Positions 34,720-47,198 of a stretch of 64,000 bases of DNA are shown piece after piece. The DNA is from Antedon mediterranea (taxonomy: Eukaryota; Echinodermata; Crinoidea; Comatulida; Antedonidae), in the NCBI RefSeq assembly GCF_964355755.1, contig NC_092672.1, positions 20,456,501 to 20,520,500 on the forward strand, written 5' to 3'. The translations under genes and the position numbers were made by a program. Below the pieces are notes generated by a model. The model searched no databases, had not been told where the DNA came from, and saw only the letters and a list, made by a program, of their open reading frames with translations. Each line of letters opens with the position of its first letter. Position 1 is the first letter of the stretch.

Positions 34720-35508
34720 GTAAGTCATACAAACAGTTTAACATTAATTTAAACCTTCAGTGAAACAAATCAATAAATTTAAACTATTGTTTTTAGATTT
34801 TAGATGACTACCACCACTATAAGACTTTAGGAAAATCATAGATATTATATAATATCTCTATGGGAATATTAATTTAGTTGACAATACACTACTGTAGTAT
34901 CCATGTTATTATACTATTGTAGTTATATTATAATAATACCAATTCTCGTAACAAACATATTTTAAATATATCTTGTACATTCTTAAAATGAATAGAATGA
35001 CACAATACTGGTGTGTGAGGTCAATATAGAAATGATGAATATTATAAGTTATAAACACATGCGTAATAACTTATTTTCTTCTTTTTTTACAAATTCTCAT
35101 ACTATTCTGATTAAATTTGCAATCACATTTTTTTATTAAGAACATGTATACTTCAAGTTACTTGTTTACACACTGTTATACCATAACATATTATTGTTAT
35201 GGTATAACAATGTATTCAATAATATACACATTTATTTTCCATAATTCATTGCCGAATGCTGCTTTAGAAATAAAGTGTGAAATGAATTTTACAGCTCAGT
35301 TTTTAAGCATTTTTGCTATTGATTATTATAATTTAACTACAGTACTCTGTAAAATAAAAAATGATGATAGCATACACCTCAATCATCAAAGTTTGTAAAG
35401 TTAAATGGTATTATAGTCAGTATGTTTTTATAAATTGATAACATTCAATAGAATACTCATAACACTTTTCATAGCATAAACTTCTTTTGAATATTTAACT
35501 GTATTTTA

Positions 35509-36431
35509 CAGGGGCGGATCCAGGATATTGAAATAGGGGTGGCGTAGTTTTGCGAGCGAAGCGAGCAAACATTGGCATTGGCTGGGGGCCAGGGGGCCGC
35601 CAAGGGCCCCTGGAAATGTTGGCGTTCTAGCGCATTGTAAGTCGTTTAAAACGATTTACAAACATCTCATATTTGTCATACCAAACACTCTAAAGCTCGC
35701 AAATGTGGAACATGCAGCTGATATACTTACCTAGGGTACCAAAGCAAGCTAACAACTTGCCTGTACTTTACATCTAAATTTTTACAACGCGACGATGTTT
35801 TTCAGCTTTTATATAAGCATAAACTTGTCCTAGCCTAGGCCGGTATTATTTTCTTACACGCGCGCCGGGTCGATTGCGGTGACTACTTCTTCGCATGCAG
35901 CTAGTAAAATGACGTCACGTTAAAGCGGGTGATAGTCTCATGCATATTAATGAAGTAAACTTGCTGAGAGTGTTTTCCACCACCACGTAACACATGCGAC
36001 GGGAGATTTATCAAAACTCCGAGCCATCGACTGACGATCATGTTTTTGACGCCTAGTATAGTAGCACTGACCATGTGGCTTCATCAACTATTCATTGACT
36101 GTGATTGATCGTCGGAGGTACCGCTACTCTACAATACGGGAGTGACGATCACAATGGATGCCGACCTGCTTAGTGGAATACGACCAAGCTCACCACGTGG
36201 CTTTTATCAACTTGCTCCTTTTACACTTAACTGTGAATGATCTTTGGTAACGCTACAGATTGATAGTACACAAAGGATGTCGACGTACATGCTTGGTGGA
36301 ATGCGATCAAGTTGACGATAGGCTCCGACGTACTATTTTCACTATGAAAATGTGCAAACCATCGGTTTGATGACCGTCGAAACGATACATGTTTTTAAAA
36401 TCTATTTGATTGCCCCATACGTCCGCCACTG
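35509..36431. mobile_element. hAT-like MITE
   Basis: Ends are CAGGGGCGGATCCAGGAT and GTCCGCCACTG, the inverted CAG(G/T)GGCGGA type common to animal hAT non-autonomous elements. TTTTA occurs directly at both flanks, but a full 8-bp duplication is not seen (GTATTTTA against TTTTAGTA). It is more GC-rich than the intron around it, and includes GCGAGCGAAGCGAGC, a motif also present in the hairpin of the Helitron at 1163-2818. No coding frame. Confidence 0.65.
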
Positions 36432-37930
36432 TTTTAGTATTAGGCAGGTCAGAAAACAGGATTAACATTTGTTGATATAAGTATGTACATTTAAAAAAAT
36501 AAGTTGTGAATATGAATCACGTCTATCATCAACCTTCACCTTGATTCCTTTGCTCTTTATAGTTTGAGGATATTTCTAGATTAAAATGAAATATCTATGC
36601 TGAAATGAAAGGTAGTGAGGATTACTTTTGATAGAAGGGCTGTTCTTACCTAAAATTAGAGCAAATACATAAGCCCATAACACCATAATAATATTATGAC
36701 AAAATATATATTACATACACACACATATATTATACAAATTTCATATTTTTTGTGGTATATTGTTCTGTATAATTTTGAAGATCCTAAGTTGTTTAAATTT
36801 AACCAATGGCAGCATATCATAGTTAAAATTATTTGAGTTGCTCCTACAGCCTTGTGTTAAATGTTAGTTGGAACCATTGTTATAATTTTAAATCTTTTGG
36901 TTTAGGAACCAAATTCAAGCCTATTAAATTCCATTGATTTGCTACTCATATATTTTTGTAATTTTTTGGTTAAATTTAGCTATTTTAGGGCTTTCAACAA
37001 TCTACAACATTTTAATTTTTATGGGCTAGTCAGAATACAATATCTAGCTATTTTTTGGTTTTCAACAATCTACAACATTCTTTTTTTATGGGCTAATTAA
37101 AATAATACAGTATCTAGCTATTATTTGGATTTTCAACATCTACAGTATTCTAGCTAATTTTGGGTTATTTAAAACTGATTGTAAATTGCTAAAGGCCACA
37201 TAACAAACAAAACTTGTTTAGCGTCCCCTGCCCTCCCAGATGTTTGGCTTTTCTCTGGTGTAATTTTTTTTTTGTGTTAAACAGTTTATGAGAAAAAATT
37301 GCTTTAATTGATTGAAGCTTAACACTAACATTATTGTGGTTATAATCAAGAAATTGCAAATGACAAGGCAATTAAATTAATTCAACAATACATTGATAAA
37401 GATGCACACAAGTCTAGTCAACAATTCTTGCATAAGCTATATTTAAATTTTTAATTTTAGTTTAATGAATTTAAGATTTTTTTTTCACACTTAATGTAAA
37501 TTAATTCTGCCCACCTATCTCCAAATAACCCACAAAATTATAGATGATACAATCTGTTTCATATTTCAGAATTTATTAATATACCTTATATTTTAGTGAA
37601 CAAAATGCCATAAGTAAGAAGCAATTTTTTTATTAACCGATAGAAGCATAATGTATATTTTCAAATGTAAAACAAATCGGAATAGCTCACACAAAACAAT
37701 AAATTGTACATGCTTTATAAAACAATATTTAAAAATGTATTGTTTCGAAAATTAACTAAAGACATTGTTGTGGGAAAATAGGACAAGTAGATCAAAATGC
37801 AAGATAAACATTTATTATTCAATAAGGATGTTGTATAAAACTATAAGATATTTAATCATTTTGTTTTATTAAGTATTAATATGATGTAAGTATGTTTTGT
37901 AATATTGTTAATGTTTAATATATTCAATAG
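36432..37930. other. Ankyrin-gene intron, part of a 3 kb duplication
   Basis: 36650-36930 is homologous to 39683-39950 (CCTAAAATTAGAGCAAATA, AACCAATG, TTAGTTGGAACCATTGTTAT). With exon 3 and the decayed exon 4 this shows an old tandem duplication of exon plus intron. No other gene is seen. Confidence 0.6.
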
Positions 37931-38025
37931 AATGATCATACAGCATTACATGTTGCTGCTCAAGTGGGCAGTACTGAAATCTGCAATCAGATATGCCTGC
38001 AGGAGCAAAATGTTCAAAATAAGTC
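37931..38025 (+). pseudogene. Decayed ankyrin-repeat exon (duplicate of exon 3)
   Basis: The acceptor TATTCAATAG is kept and the exon starts NDHTALHVAAQVGSTEICNQ, a good helix 1 and turn. It then loses frame: the GAG/GAN text appears one base out (CCTGCAGGAGCAAAATG) and the donor expected as GTAAGTCATAC is reduced to AAGTCATAC. Exon 3 and this exon also share flanking intron sequence. It is most likely skipped in splicing. Because all exons are phase 0, skipping would keep the ankyrin frame. Confidence 0.78.
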
Positions 38026-40046
38026 ATACATTCATTATTATTCATTATATGTTAATCTGAAATTTCACTCTTCAATTTACTTAATCGAATAGTAATACAT
38101 TCTTAAAATTTTTCAAAAAAAAAACACAGAATTGATCAATAAATGTGTAATAATATGCCAAAATAGTATGAATAATTTTATTCTGAAATAATTATGAACA
38201 ACACTTGTTATTTGTATAAAATAAAATTCTCAAAATCATCTATTAAAACTTGTAATCAACTGTTTGTATTAGCAAATGTACTTCACGTTTGTGCATGCAT
38301 GATCTTATATACACATAAAACACAATATTTTTGATGTGAGTAAAAGATTTCATCATTCAATGCTAAAATGAGAACTTGAATTGTACAACACAGTTTTTAA
38401 ATGTTTGTTATTTTATTTCATTTCATTTATTCATTCGACCAATAAACAGATACAGAACAGAAAAAAGCACATGGTCAGGGGAAAATAAAGCAAAACAATT
38501 ACTATAACCGCCCTGGCTTTTAAACACGATGTAGCTCTCGTTCTGCGAATCCTAGCAACTAACGAAAAACAGTGACGTTAAGCTTGAAAATCCCCTTTTA
38601 GAATGTGACATCTTTTGTGCCTTCTATTTGCATAAGCGATGTTTAAGTAGTAATACGCAGGGTGGTTTTAGGCACTTTAGGTGCTAAAGGGGTAAAGAGC
38701 AATAGACATACTGTAAATTAAAACAACAAAATACAAAAAATATTGCACCAAGTAAAACATTTGTACAAGCTTATTAAAAAGTCTCTTGATGTTCAAAATT
38801 AGTATAAGGGACCGATACATAAATATACAAAATTAAATAACTAAAAGATTAATAATCGGTTATTGAAAATTTAACTACTGTAATATAATAGAAGTCGCCT
38901 TAACATAGTAGCACAAATTAAATTGTAAATTTTGATTAAAATCTTTATTAACTCAAGATCCTGTATATTTATAGCATAACGGAACAAAATGTCCTTTTTT
39001 TAAAAAGAGCAAAATAGACATAAATTGGCATTTGTCAACATTGAGACAATTAAGAATTGAGAATAGAGTTGTAGCTTGATGATTAAGACGGTCGGATAGC
39101 AATCTATAAGGGTCCTGTGTTACATGTTTTTAAGAATAAAAACTTATTTCATTGTATCCTATAACTTTTTTAAACATTGATGCTTTCAAGTAAATTTAAA
39201 ACAATTAATGGATGGATATTATAATTGAAGACTATCTAAGTTGTAGTCCAGCAGATGCGGACATTCAGGCGACCCTTGTGAATCACAAACGTTAAAGAGT
39301 GAAAAAGTTCATTAAATTATGAAGCCTTGTCATAAACAGTAGAATTGAAGCAATTTTATGATACATTACAGAAGGATAATCACTAGATTTATTTTTACAT
39401 TTCATCTGACTCCAAAATCTTATTTGTACAGTAGCCTTGTATGTTTAGCTAAAGAATAAATTTACACTGACAGTACAGTATCTCAAGCTAACTTTAAATT
39501 GTTTTTTGTCATTTTTAAAAATACAAAACAGAAGAGCACAAAACAGGCCAATGTCAAAATTATTATTATATTAAGTTAATTTATACTACAGTGTCCACGA
39601 GCAAAGCACATCTACCTTATAAAATGAATAATGAATAATATATTAAGATTTAATGACAATTTTTGACAAAATGTGTTTTATAACCTAAAATTAGAGCAAA
39701 TATACCAAAACATGAGCCCATATTATTAACATGATAATATTATGAAAAATTTGATATTTTTTGGTGGTTGTTGTGCTTTGTATAGCAAATTTTGAAAATG
39801 TCTAATTAACCAATGACAAGCAAATCATAGGTAAAATTACTTGAGTTGCATCTAAAGCATGTACTGTAGTACCTGTGTTGAATCTTAGTTGGAACCATTG
39901 TTATCATCTTAAGTCTTTGCTTTAGGAATCATATTCAATCCTTTTAGATAAACTATTTAGTTCTACTAGCCTTACTGGCCGTCTAACGGTAACCATCTAC
40001 AGTGATTTTGAGATTCAGGAATCAAACATACTGTAGTACAGTAGAA
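38026..40046. other. Ankyrin-gene intron with duplicated segments and a tRNA-like remnant
   Basis: 38030-38410 matches the sequence 3' of exon 3 in patches. 39060-39125 (GAGTTGTAGCTTGATGATTA, GGGTCCTGTGTTAC) vaguely resembles the SINE at 20785. 39683-39950 is the counterpart of 36650-36930. No exon is supported. Confidence 0.5.
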
Positions 40047-41229
40047 TAGTGCAACACAATATCTAGAAATTGATGTACAGATGACAATACATGTCAGAAC
40101 AAATACTCAGAGGTACATTATAGCATTTATGTTATAAGAGTTTAGTTAATAGTACAACACAATATCTAGAAATTAATGTACAGATGACATGTCAGAACAA
40201 ATACTCAGAGGTACATTATAGCATTTATGTTATAAGAGTTTAGTTAATAGTACAACACACTATCTATAAATTGATGTACAGATGACATGTCAGAACAAAT
40301 ACTCAGAGGTACATTATAGCATTTATGTTATAAGAGTTTAGTTAATAGTACAACACAAAATCTAGAAATTGATGTACAGATGACATGTCAGAACAAATAC
40401 TCAGAGGTACATTATAGCATTTATGTTATAAGAGTTTAGTTAATAGTACAACACAATATCTAGAAATTGATGTACAGATGACATGTCAGAACAAATACTC
40501 AGAGGTACATTATAGCATTTATGTTATAAGAGTTTAGTTAATAGTACAACACAATATCTAGAAATTGATGTACAGATGACATGTCAGAACAAATACTCAG
40601 AGGTACATTATAGCATTTATGTTATAAGAGTTTAGTTAATAGTACAACACAATATCTAGAAATTGATGTACAGATGACATGTCAGAACAAATACTCAGAG
40701 GTACATTATAGCATTTATGTTATAAGAGTTTAGTTAATAGTACAACACACTATCTATAAATTGATGTACAGATGACATGTCAGAACAAATACTCAGAGGT
40801 ACATTATAGCATTTATGTTATAAGAGTTTAGTTAATAGTACAACACAATATCTAGAAATTGATGTACAGATGACATGTCAGAACAAATACTCAGAGGTAC
40901 ATTATAGCATTTATGTTATAAGAGTTTAGTTAATAGTACAACACAATATCTAAAAATTGATGTACAGATGACATGTCAGAACAAATACTCAGAGGTACAT
41001 TATAGCATTTATGTTATAAGAGTTTAGTTAATAGTACAACACAATATCTAGAAATTGATGTACAGATGACATGTCAGAACAAATACTCAGAGGTACATTA
41101 TAGCATTTATGTTATAAGAGTTTAGTTAATAGTACAACACAATATCTAGAAATCGATGTACAGATGACATGTCAGAACAAATACTCAGATGTACATTATA
41201 GCATTTATGTTATAAGAGTTTAGTTAATA
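40047..41229. repeat. Minisatellite, 98-bp unit, 12 copies
   Basis: Units contain TAGTACAACACAATATCTAG, TGTACAGATGACATGTCAG and AGAGGTACATTATAGC. Copies are almost identical. Copy 1 has a 5-bp insertion. A shared variant (CACTATCTATAAATTG) in copies 3 and 8 suggests a five-unit block was copied. It is intronic with respect to the ankyrin gene. No frame persists because 98 is not a multiple of three. Confidence 0.95.
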
Positions 41230-44200
41230 GCCCCATTTTGATATTTGAGTGTCTTTTTTGTTTTCATTAATTCTAAAAGCAAGTAATATAATTTAAAATA
41301 CAAATTGCCGGTGCAATATTATTATAGTGCACACAGTAAAATGAATGTAGTCAGAAATGAAAAAATCTGAATCTTGTTAATATATTACATTTTAATATAT
41401 CTTCTTTCTTGTTTGTTTGTGTATAAATAGACCTTTATTATGTTTTTAATTATATGTTCATTGTCAGTGACATATTTTCCATCCTCATGTTTGGTGTAGG
41501 ACATTAAAACTGCATTTCATTGTCATGTTTTCTTAGCTTTCAAAGCCTGTTCTTTAATATCAGTTCAAACTGGAGAACAACAACCTGGTTGAATATTCTA
41601 GCACCCAGTCTCCTATTATTCAATGTTTTTAATGTCTTGATTTGTGGTGAAAAGAATATTTGATTACAGATACAGATACAGATTTTAACTTTTATTGTCC
41701 AAATAAACTGGAAATTGCATTTGCTCACTTATCACATAAAAATATCGTATAAAAATAGAGTATAAAAATAGAGTATAAAATGTAGAAAAACAATATAAAT
41801 TAAATACAATAAATTATACAATATTGTGAAATAAGTAAATAATATTCTAATTTTAGCTAATTTATGTGAACATCATTCAATTTGAGGCCTCTAATATTAA
41901 TCTCATATTTAATAGTAAACATGTCCTACTGTTTTATAACAATTTGATCAATTTTAAATTTGAGTGCTAAAAACTTGTTTGCTAAATCTAAAACTTAGTT
42001 TTCTTCATCTTTCTGAGATAAAACATTATTTGAATGCCTTTCTGTTGAATTTGACAGTAAAACAAAGGTAATTTCATTGCAAACCATTGTTTATATCACC
42101 ATGGTTAAGGACAGTTTTAAAGAAGACTCAATAGGCCAAATTTGTTTTTGTTACGTTTCAGGATTTTAATTTCTTATTTTTTATTTGAGAAATGTACACA
42201 ATTTTTTAAAGATGGTCTTACAGTTCAGTTGTGTTACATACCTTAGATTAGAGTGGGTAATAAATGCTTTATTTTTATTTTTTTTTATTACCATTAAAAT
42301 ATACAATGTAGCTAATAGATTAAAAAGTCATCCATCTCCAAAATTTGATTATAAAGAAAATGTGAAATTAATTAACATTTTGTTTTTATTTATTTTATCT
42401 TTCATATGTTATTACTCTATGATTTATATATACTACAGCTTATGTATTCTCAGTGTTCTTTCTTTTTAATTAATTTGTGGTTAATTAAATTCCACAAATA
42501 TAAAATTTATGGAGGGTGACATTTAAGTTTATCTAAATTGTGTGCACAATAAAAAGAAGTTTGCTATTCATTTTGTATAACAAACACATGGAATATTTTA
42601 AAACACATTTTGTTTCTATTGTTCACTAATCATTGTATACTTTATTGTTTTATAGCATTGCTATGTTTTAATATTGTTGTTGTTCCACTTTAGTGCTTTT
42701 TGACAATTAGGCTTAAATATAGTTGTTACTTTGTGCAAAACAATATCAGTTTTTTGTAGCAACAGTGTACAGTTATATGCTCTAATTTAAAATATAATCT
42801 TTAATGTGTATTATTATCAATACATAATGCTATACATTTTGGTTTTTCACGCTATGGTCATAAATTTCCATTTGAAACACTTTATAAAACATTGAAAACA
42901 ATAGTGCCTTGACCATTTTATTAAATTAATATACATTTTTTTAAACAGTATTTAATCAATAGTTGCAGGTGTATTGTCCTCAAAATCATGAAAAATGAAG
43001 ATTAATTACCGTAAATCAGATTTTAAATATGTTATTTTCTAGGGTTTTAATCAAGTTAATCACTTCCGTAGAAAAAAAAAAAAAAAAAAATAATGTTTTC
43101 ACTTATAAAATGACAAATAAATGGTTAAATATAACCAAAAACCAATTAGCTGCCAGTCACATTGAACATTTTTTCATTAAAATATTTAATTTGAATTTTT
43201 TTCAGGTAAATACATTTTTTAGGATCAAATTGTTGGTCAAAATGGATAACTATTATGTTACATTCAAAATGGCACATTCAACAAAAATGTTAAGAGTTTT
43301 TTTTTCAGGGGGACATCTTTAACAAAAACACTTAACATTTCACAAACCTTCAATTGTTCTTACATATGATTTTGTATTTTTGTATATGAAGTGCAATTTT
43401 TACAAATTGTTTTTTAGACAAGTCACTTAAATGCCCTATGATCCCTGTGCATTATAATGATCAAAGATGCTAGTTGTACTGAATATTTTAGTATGATGTT
43501 TTATTCATCATCTTTATTGATGAATTTTGCCATATTCTCTTTTATTGTCAATACACTACCAACTCTGTCCACCACCTCCTCCTCATTTAATAGTGAAGAG
43601 CAATGATATTAAAGGATGTAATATACACCCATTTTAGACCCATTTTTAGTTTTCCATAATACATTACAAGGGCCTATACATTTTATATTACACAGTGCCC
43701 TCACTCATCATTTATTACTTTTTAAAATTTCTTTTTTTGTTCGCACTTTCAGTACAAGTGTACTGTTCAACAAAAACCAATGTACTTGACGGTGATTATT
43801 TTGCTTTTTATTAAAAGAAAGAAATTAACAAACACAAATAAAAAACAAAACTTGGTCTACTAAAATCCGTAAATAAGTGCATATATATTAAAAGCTTTGG
43901 TTGCAGTGCAAGTTAGTTGACCAATAACCAGCAATTTGTTTAGTTTGATTAGGTGTACTGTAATAATATCATAGGCTATAAAACATGTACATTTACTATT
44001 AAAATTTATATCCTGATGAATTTCAACATTTCTTAAGAGCTACAGTAAATGGAACTTAGTCTACAACCTAGTTTTCCTGATAATAACAATCTGAGATAAA
44101 TCTTTGTTTTAATACACTTATTGATAGATTTGATAATAAAACAAAGGGATTGTCATTGGCAACCCTTGTCACCATGGTTAGGAAAAGACTGAATAAGTCA

Positions 44201-45760
44201 AATTGTTAAAGACTGTTCGTTTCATGTCCAGGATTTGAATTATTTAATTTTTATGCGGGGAAATTACTATTAGTCAATCAATGAATTCTACTACAAATAG
44301 AAATATGTTGTAAATGCAATATTGTGGGCATGCAATGCATGTGGTGGGGCGTTTACTTAAGGAAATAGTCCAAATGATGTTCTATAGGGACGTAATATTC
44401 GTGGGGGATTATTCAAAAGAGGGTGTTTAATCAAATTGTCATCCATGCACCCTACCAGGTCCCCATCTCTGAAACCTATCAGCACCACAACCACACAGGT
44501 TCAGTACATTTTCTAGTAAAAAGACCTCCAACCCAGCAAATGGGCATTTGATATGGAACACAATCTAAAATGTTTGTCACCGAAGTTGAGCTTGAGTGAC
44601 AGTCGATACTGAAACACACATGGAATTTGATTTAGTGATTTGAATAAAATAAATTTAATTAATTTCAAACAATGACAATTTATTTAATTTATTTAAAAAT
44701 TGATATTAAAATATAAAGCATTTTGTTCATTTAATCTGGGGATGGTAATGGGGTAAAAAATAAATAATAATTTAAGTATAAGCTAGTAAAATAGTTTGTT
44801 TAGCAGAATTGCTATCGAAGTTTACTCAATAATATAGTTCTGCTGTTACCACTATTACATTCTTGAATGATTAATTAACACCAAACATGTTGAGTGCTTT
44901 CTGCCTTTTTAGCTTACATAAATTTTGCCATTTTGGTGCTTAATATCAGGTGAATAGTGGTAAAGTTGGCACCACCTGCAGTTGATTGAATGTATCAGTT
45001 AAATGTTCTTGATTATAATTTCTAGGGCATAGACCTATAATCATTGATACAACTGAAGTATCTTAACCCTTATCTATCTTATCTAGTTTGTTAACTCTTC
45101 TCAAAATGAATTCACAAGGTTCTTCTAGATAATGTAGTGTTTTTTCGTTTGTTTTTTTGATCACTTGCCTAATTTTAGGTCTTGAAATTTAAAAATGAAT
45201 ATTTGGTTGAAAGAAATGAAAAAATGATGAAAATGAGAGCCTCTGTAGGCTGTACACTGTTATGTTTTAAACAGTATAGTTGTAAAACTAAATTTTCATG
45301 ATAAATGGTTTATTAAATTTTATAGACTTATTATGGCTAGTTAGTATGGCAGCTATTAATTATATAAACAGTTTAGTTTTCTATTAATACTAAACATGTT
45401 GGATAATCATTTGACTAATATCAAAAAAAGTTTATTGTTTAATTTTATAAATAATCATAGTTATACTAAATAAAATACCAAAAAGTAATGAATTTATTAT
45501 TTAAAGTATTTATTATTCCAATACACAACTGAAATTAGTTTTGCTTATTAATACTCTGAATCTTTTTAGTTTCTTTGTAAAAATAGTTAATTCTTGTTTA
45601 TATTGTTTTAAAAGTATTTGTACTAAAAAATATTAGTTTAATATGTAGTATTTTTAATGATTTAATTAACACAGTAGGTTGTGAATCATTTTAGTTGTAT
45701 GCCTAATTACTGTAATAATATCATAAATTGTCAATATTATCTAATAGTTTTAAACGTATA
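41230..45760. other. Ankyrin-gene intron; possible LINE 3' tail; duplicated segment
   Basis: 41660-41740, read on the - strand, carries GGACAATAAAAG and then repeats of ATCTGT, like the 3' end of a CR1-type LINE. 42840-43600 is patchily homologous to 58200-58680 (AATAGTGCC, GATCAAAGATGCTAGTTG, CACCAACTCT), another intron duplication in which no second ankyrin exon survives. Poly-A lies near 43072. Confidence 0.45.
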
Positions 45761-46096
45761 AGGCCATGTAAAAAAAAACAACAGTTGATCGTCCTGGTTT
45801 TCTAAAAAAAGGAAGGAAGAGGCTCTTTTTATTTTTTATTTTTCCAAGATGGCGACTCACTACCGTATTTTCTTGAATAAACATGCCGCTATGAATAAAA
45901 ATCACTCCCACCCCTCGCATACACCCTTCCTGACAATTCAAATAAATATGGTAAGTACTGTAAGATGTCTAAACAAACATAAGTATACAGAACAGCAAAT
46001 ATTAAATTACACCTTTTTTTTATTTTATCAGGGGGTCACAATAAAAGTCCTTTTTGTACACTTTGACTTTATATCAAACTTCTGGATATTATTAGC

Positions 46097-46447
46097 CTAC
46101 TGTGGCACAAATGCTCTAGTGTTTTTCCTTTTGGGTGTTTTGCCTGATTCCTTGCATTCACTACAAAGTGGATAATTCATGTTCTCAATTGATAAATTGT
46201 GCTCAGTTCCACAATAAAAGCACAGGGGGTCTGTGAATGTTATGTAATAAGCTGCTTCGATAGGCAGGGCACATGTCATTTTGTCATTGACAAAAACAAT
46301 AGAATCGTCCTCTCCCAGGATGTCTTGAAAACAAGTTCCACATGAATACGACAGTGTGTCCAGTTCTCGTTCCAAGAGCTGCCCTTGGTCACGCTTCAGA
46401 ACATGAGCTGCATAACATACTCGCCACTTGAGGCATTCTTCACACTA
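46097..46447 (-). CDS. Cys-rich putative zinc-binding protein, last exon
   Basis: Read on the - strand, acceptor TTCTAG is followed by CEECLKWRVCYAAHVLKRDQ, then YSCGTCFQDILGEDDS, DPLCFYCGTEHNLS, YPLCSECKESG, a basic tail with TPKRKNTR and a stop. Four CxxC pairs suggest two zinc sites, perhaps for nucleic-acid or protein contact. The phase fits the exon at 54545-54739 (both phase 0). The gene lies inside 34-bp inverted repeats and is thus likely a transposon-borne gene. I do not recognise the family, and no catalytic domain is visible here. Confidence 0.55.
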
Positions 46448-46668
46448 GAATAAAGAATGAAAAAGAGTAGGGGTAAATATATGGTAAATTCAGTTGTGTT
46501 GAAAGAATTCTGAACATGACAATAATATGATAATATGACATCCAAAGAGGGAGGGAATATCAATGCATACACACATATTTTAAACAGGACGTGGGTCATG
46601 TACCCGAACACGTCCGTAAACATCTAGCCTATATATATGGGACAGTTTCAACCCAGCCGGGTCGATTC

Positions 46669-46966
46669 TGTTGTGATTTTAGGTCGGTGCTGGAATGGCC
46701 TGGTAATGAAAGCTACTAGGCTTACCTTAACAGTCCCGCTTGTCCTAAATCACACAAGTATCCGCAAGCAGTAAATCCAAATATCTTGGTCAATTCCGGT
46801 TGTGTCCGTTTCTCCTTGGTTCCTGCTTCGAATAGATCGGTTCGGCCGGCGTCAAGGCCCCACGTTAACATTTGCATACCCCCTGTATGCAAATCAAGCT
46901 ATCGGGGCGACGCCCTCGTTCGGTCGGAGGGGTGGTCTGTTTACCCAGCGGGCGCCGTTCACAACA
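46669..46966 (-). repeat. 3' LTR of the gypsy element
   Basis: Ends are TGTTGTGA and TCACAACA, perfect 8-bp inverses with TG/CA termini. It is identical to the other LTR except at two positions (near 46686 and 46795). It contains an inverted pair of octamer motifs at 46870-46894. Host ATTC abuts it on the left. Confidence 0.96.
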
Positions 46967-46977
46967 CTCCTCCCGTG
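46967..46977 (-). other. Polypurine tract of the gypsy element
   Basis: On the - strand ACACGGGAGGAG runs directly into the TGTTGTGA start of the 3' LTR. This is the expected position for the plus-strand primer of an LTR retrotransposon. Confidence 0.75.
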
Positions 46978-47198
46978 TTTGAAAAGCGGGCACCCCGTCC
47001 TGGGTCCACCTCGGGGGTAAACCAGGTGATTTTCGTACGTGAAAAAATACCCGATACCCGTAGCTATGTAGACTGCTCCCAACGATCTCTTCAGATAGTC
47101 AATGGCCGTGGGACATGCCAGTAGCACCGTCCCCCGCTTCCGTCAGCAAACGGCACCTGGTCCCTGTCTGAGAGAGAAGAGAAAATAAACGCGAGTAC

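Noticed and set aside
27886-41229. Regular repeats that might be a CRISPR array
   Set aside because: Units of 83-99 bp repeat along their whole length with no variable spacers, and the DNA is clearly animal. They are minisatellites.
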